Shown one piece after another: positions 28,714 through 40,010 of a stretch of DNA of 64,000 nt. Made by a program: the position numbers and the translations under genes. This DNA comes from Corynebacterium mendelii. Lineage in GTDB: Bacteria > Actinomycetota > Actinomycetes > Mycobacteriales > Mycobacteriaceae. The DNA lies in assembly GCF_017307055.1 (NCBI RefSeq), contig NZ_JAFLEQ010000003.1:87725-151724 (forward strand), given 5' to 3'. The notes under the pieces are model-generated. The model saw only the letters and a program-made list of their open reading frames with translations. It had not been told where the DNA came from and made no database searches. Within the stretch, counting starts at the first letter, position 1. Each line of letters opens with the position of its first letter.

Positions 28714-31700
28714 ATGACTGTGAAACGAGTGGCTCCCCGCAGGTTGAGCCGTATCGTCGGCGTCGCCGGCATCTGTGCCGTCGCTGCGCTGGTCGGAGCC
28801 ACCATGTCCACCCCGGTTACGGCAGTTCCGACAACTGTGAATTCCGAGGAATCGATCCCCCCCCCCCTCTGAATCCGGGATTTCCACACCAAGCGTCTCA
28901 CCGCATCCTGCTGACGATGTAGCGGAAACATCGTCACCGCGAACCGTTCTCACGCCATCGTCGGCGGCGGTATCCCCGCTGAGAACTTCATCTCCGATGG
29001 ACGCCCCCGGTTCCCAAATCGAAGCGCCATCGCCTGCATTAAAGACGGGGAGCGCTATTCTCAGTAATTCCGTCACGACCGTGCCATCGGTGGACGAAAC
29101 ACCAGCCACAAGTGATCGCGCTGCTACCGCCCCAACAGTTGGGGCACTGTCAAACATGGTTTTCCCGCCTGAACGGTCGCGCACCAAACGTGCTGCGGTG
29201 CCGACAGCTTTCAACAGTGAGCGGGCCGTAAACAGTGAGCCTCTGTTGTCTTCCACCGGAAAGGTGGAGTTGGTCGAAGGCCCTGGCTGGAAGCGTGACA
29301 AACACACCGTCTCAACTTTCAAGATTAACCAGGGTCGGCCAGTCGCCATCGACAAATTGACCTACAAGTTGACGGAGCGTCCCGTTTTCCAGCATATCGA
29401 AGAAGAGGCGAAGTGCCCTGCGAACCCCAGTGGCGTTTGTATGCGGCTCAAGATTGTGGGGCCGAAAGGGGATGTTCTTCTGGACACGAACTCACCTTCC
29501 GCGGGTATCTGGAAGTCCGGCACTGGTGCGGGGGATAACTGGAAGTTTTGGCTTTATCCGCCAGATTCGAATCCCAAAAATCCGAAACCGTATCATTACG
29601 CCGAGTGGATTGAACTCAATGCTTACAGCGAGTACCTAGATGTGCAGTTCAATAAGAATTCCAATAACGAGGACTGGGAGTCCGTTCCCCTCTACGTGTC
29701 ACCCGACTCGACCATCACGATGGAATTCTCGTGGAGGGACGAATGGAAAGATGCTTCTCAGATAAAACAAGAGCTGGAAATCTTCGGCAAGTTCGCGGAG
29801 AACCTTTCCCAGCCAACTATTCCAGCTGACTATGCACCGGAGTGTAGTGTCTCAACGATTTTCAACAGTCATGGTATTCCGGGCAGACCCATTACCTTGT
29901 ATAAACAGAGCATCGGTAAAGTCGCGTTCGGCCAAGTGGGGCAACCTGCGGGTTGGAACTACAACGCAACGGCCTTCAGCCCGAAAAATGGGTTGATTTA
30001 CGCGGTCAGTCAAACTACCAAGGACTCAGCAACCTACCCGGCTGCACACTTGCTTGCCATCAATCGAGAGACCGGAAATATTCAAGATCTGGGCGCTCTG
30101 CACAATTTTTATCCCAATGACAACAATGTGATCAACACCGGTTTCTTCACTCCGGATGGGCAATACTGGGTAGGGAATGCGGCCGCAAGAGGAGCTGGTC
30201 TCCTTTATAACATTAACTTGGATTCTGGTGTTGTCACTCCTGTCAACCTCAAGCTGGGTACAACCCCATCAGCGAACGATTATCCACAGGATGCGAGGGT
30301 TCGCTCAAACGACTTTACGTTTGCGAAAGATAATCCGAAATACGCTTTCGGGTTGATGAATCAGAATACAGAGTTCACCAAACCAACGCTGGAAAGGGTG
30401 AATCTTGACCCAGAGAGTGAGAATTTCGGCAAAATCGACCGGATTGCTCTGGACTGGCTACGAAGCGATACGGGGGCAAAACTTGTTACGGGTCAAGGGT
30501 CTTATCCCGGGGCGCACTACTATGGTGCCGCTTGGACATACGGTGATGGGACGTTGGGATTCAGCCGCAATGACGGCCGGATCGTCCACCTGAGAATTGA
30601 GAACCCAGAGGCTGAGGCCCCGGGGGTTGTTTTCGGCGATCAAGAGCAGCCAAACCCGTTGGGAATCGAACTATTAGGGTCCGTTAAAGGACCCAAAACC
30701 AATGCCAACGATGGTGCTTCATGTCAGGGCACGAGTCGGCCGAACTTGTCCGTGACGAAAACTTTCGTCGAGCAGCGCACCGTTGATAACTCGACTGAAA
30801 CGGTATGGCATGTGACGGTCAGCAATTCTGACGCCCCTGGTACCGGTCCTGCCGCGGGTTTCAGGATGAACGATATCCTACCTGCTGCGTATCAGTCGGC
30901 GACCATCGCCGACCTTCCCGATGATCAGAGTGGTGGAGATTCGGCCGATCCGGATTCTGCGGGTGGAGGCTCGGCTGGGGATACATCTGACAGTGGGTCT
31001 TCTCCAGATTCGAACGATGATGAATCCGATTCGGGTACCGCCGACACCCTGTTGAAAAACGCTGTCTGTAACAGTGGTGTCAACGCAAAGCAGCGCTATG
31101 CGATTCAGTGCCAGGGGGGTTCCCTAGATGTAGGCGAGAGCTACACCTTTGTTGTGACAGGCGTCCTGAAAAGTGATCACACCTGTGAGGCCAACACCTC
31201 CACGATTTCGGGATTTGACCACTCGGACAACGAGATTCCGGTCGAACAGCTGCAAAGCACCGCTGAATGTCCGACCTTTAGCTCCAAGAAAGAAGCCCTG
31301 GCAGACCAGAATCCTGCAACCGTGGAAGCAGATCCAAAGGCGCCGGTGACAAATATTTCGGATGGAAAAGCCCAGGTGGTGGTCTACTACAAGATATCGG
31401 TTGCAAAGAAACTGCCTGGGAGCCAGCAGCTGCCGGGTCCGATTGTTGACACACCGAAGCTTCCCGAGGGTTTCTCCCTGAAGGAGTTCGCCTACAGCGT
31501 TGATAGTCCTGTGCCGGTGACAGAGGCGAAGACCCTAAAACCTGGGGATAACAACGAGATTCGTATCCCAGTCGATTCGATAGGGAAGGTAGGCCCCGAT
31601 GGCAAAGAGATTTTCATTCGGATTACTGCCCAAGCGGAGGCGAACGACTCGGCAGCTCTCACCGATGAGAGATTGACATGCGAGGCCGGGAAAGAAAATA

Positions 31701-33868
31701 AGGGTTTCATCAACAAGGAGCGCATTGAGGAAGTCAGTGACTCATCTGATCCCCAAGAAGACAACAGTGCTTGTGTAAGTGGTCAGATTCCACCCAAATT
31801 CAACCTTCAAAAAACGGTTCAAGAAGGGAGGGAAACCGCATCGGTCGAGCGATTCTCGGACAACAATGTGACAAAGGTCCGGATGACCTCCTATTACACA
31901 GTGATCGTGAGGTCTGATCAAAAAACAGCTGTGACTCTGCCAGCCGATGTCATAGACACCCCTGATCTGGCCGAAGGCGTTGAGGTCGAGTCGCTGGAGT
32001 ATGCGACTGGCGATTCCAACGAAAACTGGACCAAGGCTACGAAAACGACACAAGATCAGTCCCCGTTCGGGTACATCATTCCGAAAGCTCGGTTTGGCTC
32101 TGTTGGCACTGAAGGTACTTCGGTGCCTGTCAAACTGGTGACAGTGACGCCGTTGAGTACTTTCACCGATTCCACGTCGAAAGCGAATTTGGTCTGCTCG
32201 GACAACACGGCTAAAAAAGGCCTGTTCAACAGTGCGGTGATCCAGGGAGTGGATGAGACTGAAGATCCACGAGCGGACAACTCTGCATGCGTGACACCGA
32301 CTGTTCCGATGTTCTCTTCGAAGAAGACGGTTGACGACGAAACGCCCGCAACGGTGGAAGTAAACGGAAATACTGCAACCTTGACCTCTTACTACAAGTT
32401 GGAGGTCAAGTCCACCAGCGAGGCGGGCTCCGATCTTTTTGAAGATGTTATTGATACCCCACGGTTGGCCGAAGGTGTCAAGGTGTCGGGTTTGAGCTAT
32501 TTCCACGACGGAGAGTGGGTTGAAGCGGCGAAACAACAGCAAGGAGAGGGCTACAACATTCCCAAAAGCTTGTTCAAGAAGGTGACGAGCGAAGGGAAAG
32601 AAGTCAAGATCAAAATGGTGAGCACCACCGGGATCGACAACCTCACAGGTGCCAACTACGAGAATAAGCTGAAGTGTGCAGAGGAAGACGGGGTCAAAAC
32701 ACCTCAGAAGGGCCTTTTCAACCATGTTGAAATACCGGGGATTGGAGATACTGAGGATCCCCGGGGTGACAATGACGCTTGCGTGATGCCACGGTTGCCG
32801 AAACTCGTGGTGTCAAAGGACCCACGCCCCGGCAACGCCGTACAGGCGACCCCCGACGGCAAAGCCACTCTGGTCTACACAATTTCGGTTGAAAACAAAG
32901 ACGATTCTCTCAAGGGAAACACGGGAGTTCTCGTCGATCAGTTCAATCCCACGAATCGATTCATCACCGTGGATGAAGTCACCGTTGTCCAAGACAGTCC
33001 TGATCCAACGAATAGTGAAGTCGAGGTTGCTGGTTTCGTCGAATCCCCTGTGATATCGGAGTTCACCGGCACCGGTGCGGTCATCGCTAGTGACGTTATT
33101 TTGCCACCCGGAGCGAAACAAACGTTCACGGTCACCGTGAAAGTGACGGTTACTGAAACCAGTGAGAACTGGGCGAGCACAATCGGAAAATGCGACGCGG
33201 AGCCCGGTGCATCCGACCAGACTCCCGGCATCAGGAACAAAGTGAAGATGGATGCGGTGGATACTGCGGAGAGGCCCCTCGACGACGATGAAGCCTGTAT
33301 CCCGGTCACGCGACCTGAAGATGCGACTTTGGTGCTGAAAAAAATGGGGTACGACCCTGCGGCCGGGAGCCCTGACTATCAGCCCCTCGAAGGGGCAGGA
33401 TTTGCTGTTTATCCCTCAACGGCCAGCGAGGATGGTTCTGAGTCGACCACTTACGCGCCTGATTACAGCAAAGCCGAGGCCGTTCTCACGGCCGATCCCC
33501 AAAACACCGGAGTCTTGGTCGCCGAGAATTTGAAGCCTGGGATCTATTTCCTTGTCGAAACACACGCCCCAGCTGGATACAGTCTGCTCCCAGCACCTGT
33601 GCAGTTCACCATTGAACCGAAGCAAAACGGGTCCGGATACCAACTCTCCGGTGTTGAAGAAGGGGCGATCGTTCAAATTCCCACCCCGCAGCCAGATGAT
33701 TCGATGAGGGTCTCAATGCAAATTAATGATGTTGTTCAAGGTCAGCTGCCCGCATCGGGTGGACCTGGTGTTCCTTGGTACTTGGCACTGGGGGCTCTGC
33801 TGATGACTCTCGGGTTCGCTTGGGCCAGAAAGAACACCAGTGATCTTCAAAAAACCGGCCGTCCTTAG
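28714..33868 (+). CDS. Phase-variable pilus tip/adhesin, OFF in this sequence
   Basis: A very large LPXTG-type surface protein split by a frameshift in a C11 run (28857-28867). ATG 28714, with GAAGGA 10 nt upstream, starts a clear signal peptide (basic MTVKRVAPRRLSR, then a hydrophobic core ending near TAVP) but meets TGA at 28870-28872. The body, open from about 28868 to 33868 in another frame, has no good start of its own. With one C fewer the product would be 1,717 residues. The body has a Ser/Thr/Pro-rich segment, a propeller-like domain (about 29930-30720), four related domains each with a Cys pair (about 31277-33305), a SpaA-type domain with E-box YFLVETHAPAGY, and the sorting signal LPASG (33746-33760), a membrane helix and basic tail. 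It lies before the shaft pilin and sortase, fitting a pilus tip. Base composition is clearly lower in GC than the neighbours. Confidence 0.85.
28857..28867 (+). repeat. C11 homopolymer, likely phase-variation switch
   Basis: The longest single-base run noticed in the window, placed right after the signal peptide. C11 and C12 both lead to early stops (TGA 28870, TAG further on); C10 or C13 joins the signal peptide to the body. Confidence 0.85.
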
Positions 33869-34042
33869 GCCGTGACCACAACACGAAACACAGACTCGGC
33901 GATCACCGACACCGGATTCGGGACAACCGAAGACCGGAAGGTAAAAGGATCGCCGCCCCCGAAGGGATTGTGGCCGGTGGAAACCAGAACCACATTACTT
34001 CGGCACCATCCAACAGTTCCCATCAAAGTGAAGGAAGAACGA

Positions 34043-35620
34043 ATGTTAAACAGGACTCAACGTTCCTGCCGGGCAGCCGCCATTGCCGCCGTCATAGGTC
34101 TTGGTACTGCCACAGGAACAGTTCCGTTGATTGTCAGCCCTGCTGTTGCGGCTGAGCAGCCGGCCTCGCTGATTGACGCGAGCAAAAATGAACAGGCCAG
34201 CATCAAGATCCACAAGCGTCAAGGAGTGGCTGAAACCCCGGAGAGCCATAATCCCGGTACTAAGTTGCAGACGCCTCCCGGTAAGCCTCTCGAGACGGGG
34301 CAGACGGCCACATTCACAATCACCAAGTTGCAGGCTGATCTGACTACAAATGCCGGCTTCAAAGCCGCCCGCGAGCTGACGGTCGATAGCCCCGCTGTTG
34401 ACACCAGCTTTGGTACGAATGGTGTTTCTGAGGCGAAGCAGGCGACAGCAACCAATCCCACTGTCACGTTCGGGAACCTTCCCCTGGGCGTGTACAAGGT
34501 CGAAGAAACCGCCGTCGAAGGCGGTCTGGTTCCTGCCGCACCATTCCTCGTTTTCGTTCCGATGACCACGGGAGCAAACCACGATAGCTGGAACTACGAT
34601 ATCGAGGTTTACCCGAAGAACTCCACGGTCAGCGTTGACAAAGAGGTCAAGGATTCTGAAAAAAACGGGAATCTCAAGCAGGCCGGTTCGGCGCTCGACT
34701 ACACCATTAAATCGGACGTTCCGACAGGCGGCAGTGTCACCAAATATCAAATCGTCGACGTAATCGATGGTCAAGCCGTTGAGTCGGAGGATAGCATTGT
34801 CGTCTCAACGGTGACGCTTCCCGGTGGAACGGTATTGCGCGCCTCCGATTACGATGTCGTCAAGGCTGGGCCAGATGGCTCACCGTCGAAGATCACTACG
34901 ACGATCACCCTGAAGGGCACAGGGTTGCAGAAGCTGAATGCTTCACTTTCCGGTCAAACGGCACCGAAAGTAACCGCGAAGATCAATGTCACAGTGAAAA
35001 ATGACTTCGCTGCTTCAGAACTGACCAACGAGGCGAAGTTGATTGCCCGTACCGATGGGAGCAACTCCGATACGGAAACACCCGGCAGTGAGGTCAAGAC
35101 AAAGTTCAAAAACCTCAAGGTTCTGAAGCACAAGGAAGGCGCCGAAAACGAGCCGCTGACAGGTGCTCAATTCCAACTGCACTACTGCACCGGAGACTCG
35201 AACAATTTGGCCGTCGACGGTGATGCGATCACGGTTGGTGGTGAGAATTCATGGACCACCGGGGATGATGGCACCATCGTCATCAAGGGTATCCATGTGA
35301 CCGACTTCTCCGACAATGCTGAGGTCGACAACGGCAGCCAAAAGACCTACTGTCTTGTTGAGACCCAGGCTCCCGACGGATACGAGTTGCTCGCGAAACC
35401 GGTAGAGGTGCAACTCACCTCCGCTGATTACACCGGCGATAATTCCGTCGATATTGACGACGGCGCCAAGGCGATCTATAAGAAAGTGCCGAACGTCAAG
35501 TCCACCCAGCCCGAGCTGCCGTTGACCGGTGGTAAAGGCATTGCAGCCATCCTCGCGTTTGGTGCTGCCGTGATGGGTGCAGGTTTCCTGTACGCACGCC
35601 GCAACACCCGCCGGGCCTGA
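34043..35620 (+). CDS. Major shaft pilin, SpaA-like
   Basis: A 525-residue sortase-polymerised pilin. The signal peptide (MLNRTQRSCRAAAIAAVIGL..., cleavage near AVAAE) follows ATG 34043, which has AAGGA upstream. The pilin motif WNYDIEVYPK (34589-34618) gives the lysine that sortase joins to the next subunit. Ig-like domains follow, with an E-box (YCLVETQAPDGYE, near 35350) that usually forms an intramolecular isopeptide bond. The C-terminus has LPLTG (35516-35530), a membrane helix and a basic tail. All polymerisation signals are intact. An earlier frame start at 33872 would displace the signal peptide. GC content is low, as in the tip gene. Confidence 0.94.
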   Translation: MLNRTQRSCRAAAIAAVIGLGTATGTVPLIVSPAVAAEQPASLIDASKNEQASIKIHKRQGVAETPESHNPGTKLQTPPGKPLETGQTATFTITKLQADLTTNAGFKAARELTVDSPAVDTSFGTNGVSEAKQATATNPTVTFGNLPLGVYKVEETAVEGGLVPAAPFLVFVPMTTGANHDSWNYDIEVYPKNSTVSVDKEVKDSEKNGNLKQAGSALDYTIKSDVPTGGSVTKYQIVDVIDGQAVESEDSIVVSTVTLPGGTVLRASDYDVVKAGPDGSPSKITTTITLKGTGLQKLNASLSGQTAPKVTAKINVTVKNDFAASELTNEAKLIARTDGSNSDTETPGSEVKTKFKNLKVLKHKEGAENEPLTGAQFQLHYCTGDSNNLAVDGDAITVGGENSWTTGDDGTIVIKGIHVTDFSDNAEVDNGSQKTYCLVETQAPDGYELLAKPVEVQLTSADYTGDNSVDIDDGAKAIYKKVPNVKSTQPELPLTGGKGIAAILAFGAAVMGAGFLYARRNTRRA

Positions 35621-35714
35621 CATTGTGACCGGTGGCTGTTCACGCGCATGTGCCGAGTGAGCAGCCCGGTGCGGTGGCCTGCGGGCTACTGCACCATCGG
35701 GCAAGCCGCCCGGT

Positions 35715-35737
35715 CGGGTGGGGAAGAGCCCGTTTTT
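35715..35737 (+). terminator. Possible attenuating terminator after shaft pilin
   Basis: CGGGT-N8-GCCCG (one G-T pair) followed by five T. A competing stem GGTGGGGAA/TTCCCCACC overlaps it, so it may be leaky. Confidence 0.5.
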
Positions 35738-35768
35738 CCCCACCGGAAGAAATTGTTGGATGATGTTG

Positions 35769-35844
35769 GGCCGTCCCGGTTGCGCCCCTGGTGAGCGGCT
35801 GTTTATGCAGCCGATCACACAGAGGACGCAACCCGGGCACGGCC
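35769..35844 (+). repeat. Large stem-loop before the sortase gene
   Basis: GGCCGT-CCCGGTTGCG (35769-35784) pairs with CGCAACCCGGG-ACGGCC (35827-35844), with single-base bulges, around an inner hairpin CGGCTG-N6-CAGCCG. Confidence 0.6.
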
Positions 35845-36038
35845 GGGGCTGTTGCCATCCACCACATACCCGCTTTCACCACCCGGTGGTGTCTTCGACA
35901 CCTGTAGGGCGTGTGGCAGGGCAGTGGCTGTGTGCCTTTGTCTCTTTGTCCCCGGTAGTCATCCGGACATCCCGCACCGCAGAGGCTGTGGGACGGGGAC
36001 GAACCTGTCCATCCATTCCTTAACGCTGAAAGCAACCG

Positions 36039-37034
36039 ATGACACAGACAACCGTGGAGATGCCCTCCGGCATCCACAGGCTGCGCAAAGCAGGACATCC
36101 GCTGGTCGGACCGGTCCTTGTCGTGCTCATTGGCTTGTCGATTTTTCTCTACCCCGCTGTGGCCACACAGTGGAACAACATCAAACAGATGCGGGTCGCG
36201 GCCGAATACTCGAAACTCGAGGAAGCCGTCGCCCCGGAGGTCATCAACCAGGCTTTGGAAGATGCCCGGTACTACAACGCGCACCACACCAACGGGCCCA
36301 TTCTGGATCCCTGGCTGGCGCGTGTGACCCCGGACAACACCGAGTACCACACGTATCTCGAACAACTGAATCAACAACCGGCGATGGGGCGCGTGATTAT
36401 CCCGTCACAGCGCATCGATCTGCCGATCTACCACGGCACCACCCCGGAAGCACTCCAGCGTGGTGCCGGGCACCTGTTCGGCTCCGATCTTCCGGTCGGA
36501 GGGGATTCAACCAGAACGGTGATCACCGGACACTCGGGTTTGGCGAACGCCACCTTGTTCGACAACCTCAAAGGGGTGCACGCCGGGGATCCGATCTACA
36601 TTGTGGCCGCCGGGCAGAAACTCAAATACGTCATTGATCAACTCCAGGTGGTGCTGCCCACGGAACCGGGGAATCTGCGCCCCGTTCCCGGCGAGGATTT
36701 GCTGACCCTGATCACCTGCACCCCCTACGGCATCAACACCCACCGGCTGTTGGTGACCGCCCACCGGGTGCCACTGGATGAAGTGAAAGAGCAGGCCGCT
36801 TTCGAAACCCGTGGGCCCGCGGTCCAGTGGTGGATGTGGTGGGTGCTTGCCGCCGGAATCCTGGTGATCATTGCCCTGGTGTGGTGGGTGGTGAGCATGC
36901 TGCGGACCTACAAGAAACGGGAACAGCTGCGCATCCCCGTCGAGGATCTAATTCCCGTCACCGACTTCGGTATTGACCTGTCGGCCGGACCCCGGACCAG
37001 ACGCAGTGCCCCCGACCGGAAGGAGCACCGATGA
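36039..37034 (+). CDS. srtC: Class C (pilin-polymerising) sortase
   Basis: A 331-residue membrane transpeptidase that links pilin subunits. An N-terminal membrane helix (about residues 22-42) and a second C-terminal one (about 268-290) fix it in the membrane. The lid motif DPW is at residues 90-92, typical of class C. The catalytic triad is visible as His165 (TGHSGL), Cys227 (LITCTPYG) and Arg236 (THRLLVTAHR). The ATG at 36039 follows CTGAAAGC. Its stop overlaps the start of the next gene. It presumably polymerises the shaft pilin through its WNYDIEVYPK lysine. GC content is as in the core genome, unlike the two pilin genes upstream. Confidence 0.95.
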   Translation: MTQTTVEMPSGIHRLRKAGHPLVGPVLVVLIGLSIFLYPAVATQWNNIKQMRVAAEYSKLEEAVAPEVINQALEDARYYNAHHTNGPILDPWLARVTPDNTEYHTYLEQLNQQPAMGRVIIPSQRIDLPIYHGTTPEALQRGAGHLFGSDLPVGGDSTRTVITGHSGLANATLFDNLKGVHAGDPIYIVAAGQKLKYVIDQLQVVLPTEPGNLRPVPGEDLLTLITCTPYGINTHRLLVTAHRVPLDEVKEQAAFETRGPAVQWWMWWVLAAGILVIIALVWWVVSMLRTYKKREQLRIPVEDLIPVTDFGIDLSAGPRTRRSAPDRKEHR

Positions 37035-38059
37035 CACAACCACAACCGGAATCCGACACGCGGATATCCGCGGCAGAGTCATCTCCGGCGGATGGCAACA
37101 TTCTCTCCCGGGCCTTTCACCTTCCCTCCACCCACCAGCCATCAGCTTCCACCTGTGACCCACGACTGAAAGACGGACCAGTGACAGCACCAGACATTCG
37201 CCGCCGCACAACGGCTGTCATTGTGGCGCTTTGTGTACTGTTCGGCTTGACCATGGCAGGCCAGGGGACAGCCCACGCCGCCTTTGACGGAGTCGTCAAG
37301 GGATTTGCCGACAGCCGGGACGTCGCCACCATCGACCCGGACCATCCGGCCAGTTTGACCATTGTTGTCCAGCACGAAAACCCCTACAACGGCCCCGACA
37401 AGTATGGGCGCCTGCCGGGCTCACCCGCCGGATACCAAGTGGTGGCCACCCGCATACCGGGACTCGATCTGACCGACCCGTCCACCTGGTCGAAACTGGG
37501 CGACTATGCGTTCGGCAATAAAGAGATCATTGCCACCGGAACCCGCTACAACGCGGTAACAGGAACGAACGGGCTGGCCATCATTGATCCGCTACCGGTT
37601 GGCGCCTACTACATTCAGGTCACCCCACCGAAAGACGATGAACACCGCTTCTTCGAAATAGATCCGATGGTGGTGACCGTTCCTGTCGGCGGCGACAAAG
37701 ACTGGAACTACCAGGTGCAGGTTGCCGTCAAAGGTGTCGGTTTCACCAGGCCCTACCCGCCGGAAGAAGAACAACCGCCGCTGTTTCCCCCGGAGCTTTT
37801 GATCCCTGCGATCTCCATTCCGATCCTGGTGTGGCTCATTCCGCTGCTGCCCGCACTGTCGTCCGGGGCAAGTGTCCCGCCACCACCGGCGCCCGCACCC
37901 ACCCCGGCGCCGCAACCGGAACCGGAAAAACCCCGGCCCAACCTGGCGATCACCGGCAGTCCCGTTGACACGGTGATGGCCGTGAGCCTTCTGGTGATGC
38001 TGCTGGGCGGTGTGTTGGTGATCGCATCCACCAGGCGGTCACAACGCAGCAGGCGTTGA
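37031..38059 (+). CDS. Minor/base pilin with LAITG sorting signal
   Basis: A 342-residue surface protein. ATG 37031 overlaps the sortase stop (ATGA) and has a strong AGGAG 5 nt upstream. It gives a 50-residue polar extension before the hydrophobic signal sequence (TTAVIVALCVLFGLTMAGQG, cleavage near AHA-AFDG). An internal GTG at 37181 would start right at the signal peptide with a weaker AAAGACGG upstream. A pilin-like WNYQVQVAVKG stretch keeps the lysine. A Pro-rich wall-spanning part leads to LAITG, a membrane helix and a basic tail. Size, position and LAITG fit a basal SpaB-like pilin that joins the pilus to the wall. Confidence 0.8.
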   Translation: MTQPQPESDTRISAAESSPADGNILSRAFHLPSTHQPSASTCDPRLKDGPVTAPDIRRRTTAVIVALCVLFGLTMAGQGTAHAAFDGVVKGFADSRDVATIDPDHPASLTIVVQHENPYNGPDKYGRLPGSPAGYQVVATRIPGLDLTDPSTWSKLGDYAFGNKEIIATGTRYNAVTGTNGLAIIDPLPVGAYYIQVTPPKDDEHRFFEIDPMVVTVPVGGDKDWNYQVQVAVKGVGFTRPYPPEEEQPPLFPPELLIPAISIPILVWLIPLLPALSSGASVPPPPAPAPTPAPQPEPEKPRPNLAITGSPVDTVMAVSLLVMLLGGVLVIASTRRSQRSRR

Positions 38060-38102
38060 CCTTCACCCGTCAACACGCAATCTTGAGCAGAAGAGACGGC
38101 AG

Positions 38103-38180
38103 TACAAGTCGCTACGACCACGCACAAGCCGCTAAGGCCACCCACAAGCCTTCAATCCGCTGACATCACGAACAAGCCGC
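38103..38180 (+). repeat. Degenerate ACAAGCCGCT repeats
   Basis: Four imperfect copies of ACAAG(C/T)CGCT at irregular spacing of about 20-29 nt; the last forms the left arm of the following hairpin. Confidence 0.5.
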
Positions 38181-38217
38181 TGTCACCCCGGTGCGGTACC
38201 GGGATGACAGCGGCTTG
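38173..38217 (+). terminator. Terminator of the pilus cluster
   Basis: CAAGCCGCTGTCA pairs perfectly with TGACAGCGGCTTG, and the stem continues CCCGGT/ACCGGG around a 5-nt loop. A T-rich tail (CTTGTTGTTG) follows. Confidence 0.75.
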
Positions 38218-38399
38218 CTTGTTGTTGTCGCTTGCGTGGGTGCTGGGGGCGTGGGGCACGGCAGCACCCGCGGCTTCTGCCTTGGCTGTGGCTTCCATCA
38301 GCAGGCCCGGGGCAGAGGGCGCTACGGGCCTGCTCCAGTCCTACCCGGCTGGACCTGTTGTGGCTGCCGGGTAAGTGGACGGTGGGTTCAGCTGTGGGG

Positions 38400-39881
<1,482 letters not shown>

Positions 39882-39902
39882 TTAAAGACCCCCGGGCGAT
39901 CA

Positions 39903-39945
39903 CACCACCCCTTCACCGGCCGGAGATGGGGTGAAAGGGGTGGTG
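39903..39945 (-). terminator. Hairpin after the beta-propeller gene
   Basis: CACCACCCCTTCACC and its complement form a 15-bp stem with one bulge, 65 nt after the stop. No T-run follows on the minus strand. Confidence 0.4.
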
Positions 39946-40010
39946 CCGGCACGGCCGGTAGCGGATTTTCTTACAGAAGCTGCAGCCGCTGTGTTGTATG
40001 GCGTGCGTTT

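Larger units (their letters stand above)
35621..36038 (+). other. Shaft pilin-sortase intergenic region
   Basis: No gene is seen. It holds a terminator-like hairpin (35715-35737) and a large stem-loop (35769-35844), and probably tunes or separates pilin and sortase expression. Confidence 0.5.
38060..38399. other. Convergent region after pilus cluster
   Basis: No gene is seen. It contains degenerate ACAAGCCGCT repeats (38103-38180) leading into the terminator stem, then about 180 nt without pattern. Confidence 0.45.

Noticed and set aside
28997..33868. ATG 28997 as the true start of the large pilus protein
   Set aside because: It would remove the signal peptide needed for sortase processing, has no Shine-Dalgarno, and the frame is open upstream to the C-run where the signal peptide frame ends.
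38103..38180. Possible CRISPR-like array
   Set aside because: Repeats are only about 10 nt, degenerate and irregularly spaced, with no cas genes nearby.
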